NCBI RefSeq assembly: GCF_900095695.1
Contig: NZ_FMIQ01000067.1
Coordinates: 25,314 to 89,313 of the forward strand
Reading direction: 5' to 3'
Source: Hafnia alvei
GTDB lineage: Bacteria; Pseudomonadota; Gammaproteobacteria; Enterobacterales; Enterobacteriaceae
Length of the DNA stretch: 64,000 nt
Made by a program: the position numbers and the translations under genes. Under the pieces are notes generated by a model. That model was not told the origin of the DNA. It did no database searches and saw only the letters and a list, made by a program, of their open reading frames with translations. Every line of letters begins with the position of its first letter. Within the stretch, counting starts at the first letter, position 1. Shown here in pieces: positions 60,874-64,000 of the stretch.

Positions 60874-63159
60874 TTAAATCTTGCAAGCACCGCTTTCGCA
60901 ACCGTCGTCTTCTGCAACGGCCTGCAAATCGTCTTGCACATCTTCTGCGCCATCACGGGTGTTTTGATAATACAGGGTCTTAGCCCCAAATTTGTAAGCC
61001 GTCAGCAAGTCTTTTAACAGCTGCTTCATCGGAACCTTCCCTGATGGGAAGCGAGACGGATCGTAGTTGGTATTGGCGGAAATCGACTGATCGATAAATT
61101 TCTGCATCACACCGACTAACTGCAAATAGCCATCGTTGTTGGGCATTTCCCACAGCAGCTCATAAGCATTTTTCAGGCGCTCATACTCTGGCACCACTTG
61201 ACGCAGGATACCGTCTTTTGACGCTTTGATGCTGATGTGGCCACGCGGTGGCTCAATGCCGTTGGTCGCGTTAGAAATCTGCGAAGAGGTTTCAGACGGC
61301 ATCAGCGCAGACAGCGTGGAGTTACGCAGGCCGTGCTGTTTGATCTCGCGACGTAGCGTTTCCCAGTCATAGTGCAGCGGCTCGTTGCAAATCGTATCCA
61401 AATCTTTCTTATAGGTGTCGATTGGCAGCACGCCCTGTGCGTAGGTGGTTTCATTGAACCACGGGCACGCGCCTTGCTCTTTCGCCAGCTCGTTAGACGC
61501 TTTCAGCAGGTAATACTGAATGGCTTCAAACGTTTTATGGGTCAAATTGTTCGCACTGCCGTCGGAGTAACGCACGCCGTTTTTCGCCAGATAATAGGCA
61601 TAGTTAATCACGCCGATACCCAGAGTACGACGTCCCATCGCACCGCGCTTAGCCGCCAGAATTGGGTAGTCCTGATAGTCTAACAGGGCATCAAGGGCAC
61701 GAACGGCTAACACCGCCAGCTCTTCTAAATCGTCCAACGATTCAATAACGCCGAGGTTAAACGCCGACAGCGTACACAGCGCAATTTCGCCGTTCTCGTC
61801 GTTGACGTCGCTCAGCGGTTTGGTTGGCAGGGCGATTTCCAGACATAGGTTGGACTGACGCACCGGTGCGATAGCCGGATCAAACGGGCTATGGGTGTTG
61901 CAATGGTCAACGTGCTGGATATAGATACGACCCGTTGAGGCGCGCTCTTGCATCATCAGCGAGAACAGTTCTACCGCTTTGACTTTTTGCTTGCGGATGC
62001 TGTCGTCGGCTTCGTACTGCATATACAGGCGTTCGAACTCGTCCTGATCGGCAAAGAAAGCATCGTACAGGCCTGGAACGTCTGACGGGCTAAACAGCGT
62101 AATGTCGCCGCCTTTGATCAAGCGCTGGTACATCAGGCGGTTCAACTGCACGCCGTAATCCATATGGCGAACGCGGTTACCTTCAACGCCACGGTTGTTT
62201 TTCAGCACCAGCAGGCTTTCAACTTCCAAATGCCACAAAGGATAGAACAACGTTGCAGCGCCACCGCGCACGCCGCCCTGAGAGCAGGATTTGACCGCGG
62301 TCTGGAAGTGCTTATAGAACGGAATGCAGCCGGTGTGGAAAGCTTCACCGCCGCGAATTGGGCTACCTAACGCACGAATACGACCGGCGTTAATGCCGAT
62401 GCCAGCACGCTGGGAGACATATTTCACGATAGCGCTGGACGTGGCGTTGATCGAGTCCAAGCTGTCGCCGCACTCGATCAGTACGCAAGAGCTGAACTGG
62501 CGGGTAGGGGTGCGCACGCCCGCCATGATTGGCGTAGGCAGTGAAATTTTGAACGTTGATACCGCGTCATAGAAGCGTTTTACATAGCTCAGACGGGTTT
62601 CACGCGGGTAGTTAGAGAACAGACAGGCCGCGACCAAGATGTACAAGAACTGGGCGCTTTCGTAGATTTCGCCGGAAACGCGGTTCTGAACCAGATACTT
62701 CCCTTCCAGCTGCTTAACCGCGGCGTAAGAGAAATTCATGTCGCGCCAATGGTCAATGAACTCGTCCATCTGGGCAAACTCTTCTGCGGTGTAATCTTCC
62801 AGCAGGTGTTTGTCATATTTGCCCATTTCGACCAGTTTAACTACGTGGTCGTGCAATTTAGGTGGTTCAAACTGACCATAGGCTTTTTTACGCAGGTGGA
62901 AAATAGCCAAGCGCGCAGCCAGATATTGGTAGTCTGGAGCGTCACGGGAGATCAGGTCTGCGGCGGCCTTGATGATGGTTTCGTGAATATCCGCGGTGCG
63001 GATCCCATCATAAAACTGGATGTGAGAACGCAATTCCACCTGAGAAACTGAGACATTACTCAAGCCTTCAGCAGCCCAGTCGAGTACGCGGTGGATTTTA
63101 TCAAGATTGATACGTTCTTTGCTTCCGTCACGCTTAGTGACCAGCAGACTTTGATTCAT
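60874..63159 (-). CDS. nrdA: ribonucleotide reductase Ia alpha subunit NrdA
   Basis: NrdA is the catalytic subunit that reduces ribonucleoside diphosphates. The 761-residue length equals the E. coli protein. The N-terminal ATP cone is MNQSLLVTKRDGSKERINLDKIHRVL, and active-site cysteines appear in QFSSCVLIEC and QSNLCLEIAL. The mobile C-terminal tail ends in CESGACKI, with the two cysteines that take electrons from thioredoxin. The ATG lies behind CAGGTAAATAGCCCT. NrdR and DnaA boxes lie upstream. Confidence 0.98.
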   Translation of the reverse strand: MNQSLLVTKRDGSKERINLDKIHRVLDWAAEGLSNVSVSQVELRSHIQFYDGIRTADIHETIIKAAADLISRDAPDYQYLAARLAIFHLRKKAYGQFEPPKLHDHVVKLVEMGKYDKHLLEDYTAEEFAQMDEFIDHWRDMNFSYAAVKQLEGKYLVQNRVSGEIYESAQFLYILVAACLFSNYPRETRLSYVKRFYDAVSTFKISLPTPIMAGVRTPTRQFSSCVLIECGDSLDSINATSSAIVKYVSQRAGIGINAGRIRALGSPIRGGEAFHTGCIPFYKHFQTAVKSCSQGGVRGGAATLFYPLWHLEVESLLVLKNNRGVEGNRVRHMDYGVQLNRLMYQRLIKGGDITLFSPSDVPGLYDAFFADQDEFERLYMQYEADDSIRKQKVKAVELFSLMMQERASTGRIYIQHVDHCNTHSPFDPAIAPVRQSNLCLEIALPTKPLSDVNDENGEIALCTLSAFNLGVIESLDDLEELAVLAVRALDALLDYQDYPILAAKRGAMGRRTLGIGVINYAYYLAKNGVRYSDGSANNLTHKTFEAIQYYLLKASNELAKEQGACPWFNETTYAQGVLPIDTYKKDLDTICNEPLHYDWETLRREIKQHGLRNSTLSALMPSETSSQISNATNGIEPPRGHISIKASKDGILRQVVPEYERLKNAYELLWEMPNNDGYLQLVGVMQKFIDQSISANTNYDPSRFPSGKVPMKQLLKDLLTAYKFGAKTLYYQNTRDGAEDVQDDLQAVAEDDGCESGACKI

Positions 63160-63291
63160 AGGGCTATTTACCTGTCCGTGTGCTTTCTCATGTTCAAGCC
63201 GTCATCGTGTTTATTAAAAACCATGCGCGTTAAATCAATGCAAAATCATTGTTGCATTAATTTGACGTGTAGTGTCGATTTCGTGCTGTGA

Positions 63292-63307
63292 ACACAAGAT
63301 GTGGTGT
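63292..63307. promoter_or_regulatory. NrdR box 1 upstream of nrdA
   Basis: ACACAAGATGTGGTGT fits the NrdR consensus acaCwAtATaTwGtgt in its outer arms. Its core AAGAT lies exactly 32 bases from that of the second box, the spacing usual for paired NrdR boxes. Confidence 0.65.
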
Positions 63308-63323
63308 ATTAATCAAGGAGTGA

Positions 63324-63339
63324 TAACAAGATAGTGTTC
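63324..63339. promoter_or_regulatory. NrdR box 2 upstream of nrdA
   Basis: TAACAAGATAGTGTTC shares the core CAAGAT and the right arm AGTGT with the first box. It is three helical turns further upstream of nrdA. Confidence 0.6.
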
Positions 63340-63377
63340 TTAGCTCAGTTTTGCAAGTGAACAAAACAGGGCTAAAT

Positions 63378-63386
63378 TGTGGATAA
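63378..63386. promoter_or_regulatory. DnaA box upstream of nrdA
   Basis: TGTGGATAA is the complement of the perfect DnaA box TTATCCACA, about 220 bases upstream of nrdA. DnaA is known to regulate nrdAB in E. coli. Confidence 0.65.
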
Positions 63387-63703
63387 CTTGGGGGTGAATT
63401 GTTAAGTCTGGCGCTAACGTACCGTCATTACTGGCGGCAGCGGTTGAGAGGTGAGGGGGATAAGATTCCACTTAAAAATAAAATAAATTGATCGATTGCT
63501 GGTTTCTTATTCGGAGTGAAAAAGTCAAATATTGATCGTGGATTTGTGAGGTGAATGTTTGTTCGTTTTTCGATTGGATTATGAGACTTGTGTGTAAATA
63601 TTTTAGAGTTCGTATTGTCAGTTGTATATGTTGCTATCGTTGAAGCTTTCGTACGCCAATCAGCATATTTGTTTCCATGAAACCGCTGACGTAGGCGTCC
63701 GAT

Positions 63704-63949
63704 GAGAGTCCCGTTGCGCGGGGACTCTCAACTCGCGCGCTTTTTACCGTGTCGTTTGGCCGACCGGTCTCAGAGCGCACGTCCTGTGCGCCCTCGACCT
63801 GCCACCAGCATCCCTGCTGGCGGCTCTAAAATGCATTCCATCTAACACGGAAAAGACAAAAGATACTTTAGTCTGTCTTCTTGTCTTCTTATCTTTTAAT
63901 TGTTTAAGCCTTGGTAGGGAGAGCCACCGGTACAGGGATGTACCGGTGG
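63704..63949. repeat. cluster of strong hairpins in non-coding DNA
   Basis: Four perfect or near-perfect hairpins lie here: GAGAGTCCC/GGGACTCTC (63704-63729), GCGCAC/GTGCGC (63775-63791), GCCACCAGCA/TGCTGGCGGC (63801-63824) and CCACCGGTACA/TGTACCGGTGG (63924-63949). The last two have TCCC or GGGA loops. The region from 63160 to the window end has no supportable gene. Confidence 0.6.
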
Positions 63950-64000
63950 AGTTTGGTATTGACAGGCGGGCGGAATATTACACAAAGGTGTCATAAACAA

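Noticed and set aside
1..64000. tRNA, rRNA or insertion sequence genes
   Set aside because: No cloverleaf, rRNA block or transposase-like frame was seen. Mobile DNA is limited to short palindromic repeats.

Overview
The window reads as chromosomal DNA of an enterobacterium (order Enterobacterales). Nearly every core gene is recognisably close to its Escherichia coli counterpart (hybOABCDE, men genes, moaACDE, ybhK, ybhL, yfaE-nrdBA, tyrP, yfaY, yfaZ, ycdZ, bglX), but the gene order is different. A Hafnia-like genus is my best guess, from overall gene content and the type I-F CRISPR repeat. That placement is inference; no rRNA or tRNA gene is present to test it.

Layout. 1-3.4 kb: a MATE exporter, an orphan OppA-like binding protein and a 52-residue membrane protein. 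3.6-11.2 kb: carbohydrate region with bglX (GH3), a LacI-family repressor, an MFS carrier and a GH31 alpha-glycosidase around a palindromic operator. 11.2-17.8 kb: the hydrogenase-2 operon hybOABCDE behind a consensus FNR box, without hybFG. 18-20.8 kb: a C69 dipeptidase, ycdZ behind a consensus CRP site, and an unknown membrane protein. 20.9-34.2 kb: the menaquinone genes, with menF separated from menDHBCE by a six-gene cmtBA-yggPFDC cluster. 34.3-40 kb: a chaperone-usher fimbrial operon preceded by a degenerate duplication of its own promoter region. 40-46.5 kb: catalase, yfaZ, an auxiliary tryptophanyl-tRNA synthetase, tyrP and yfaY. 46.5-53.9 kb: ybhK, Moco riboswitch, moaACDE and ybhL, with about 3 kb of accessory DNA between moaE and ybhL (CRISPR array without cas genes, unknown ORF, putative peptidoglycan hydrolase/lipoprotein pair, flavoprotein). 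53.9-59 kb: a five-gene peptide-type ABC importer. 59.3-64 kb: yfaE-nrdB-nrdA with NrdR and DnaA boxes, then a cluster of strong hairpins.

The most interesting signal is between tyrP and the second tryptophanyl-tRNA synthetase gene. A 17-codon reading frame with two adjacent Trp codons (MNSIIRTSQVARWWRCI) is followed by mutually exclusive 1:2, 2:3 and 3:4 hairpins, the last with a U-tract. This is a textbook transcription attenuator controlling a tRNA synthetase gene, and a TyrR box lies upstream of tyrP. Other points for follow-up are the orphan I-F array with an IHF-type leader site, the adjacent effector/immunity-like pair, the interrupted men locus, the duplicated fimbrial promoter and a roughly 150-nt nested-hairpin element downstream of yfaZ.
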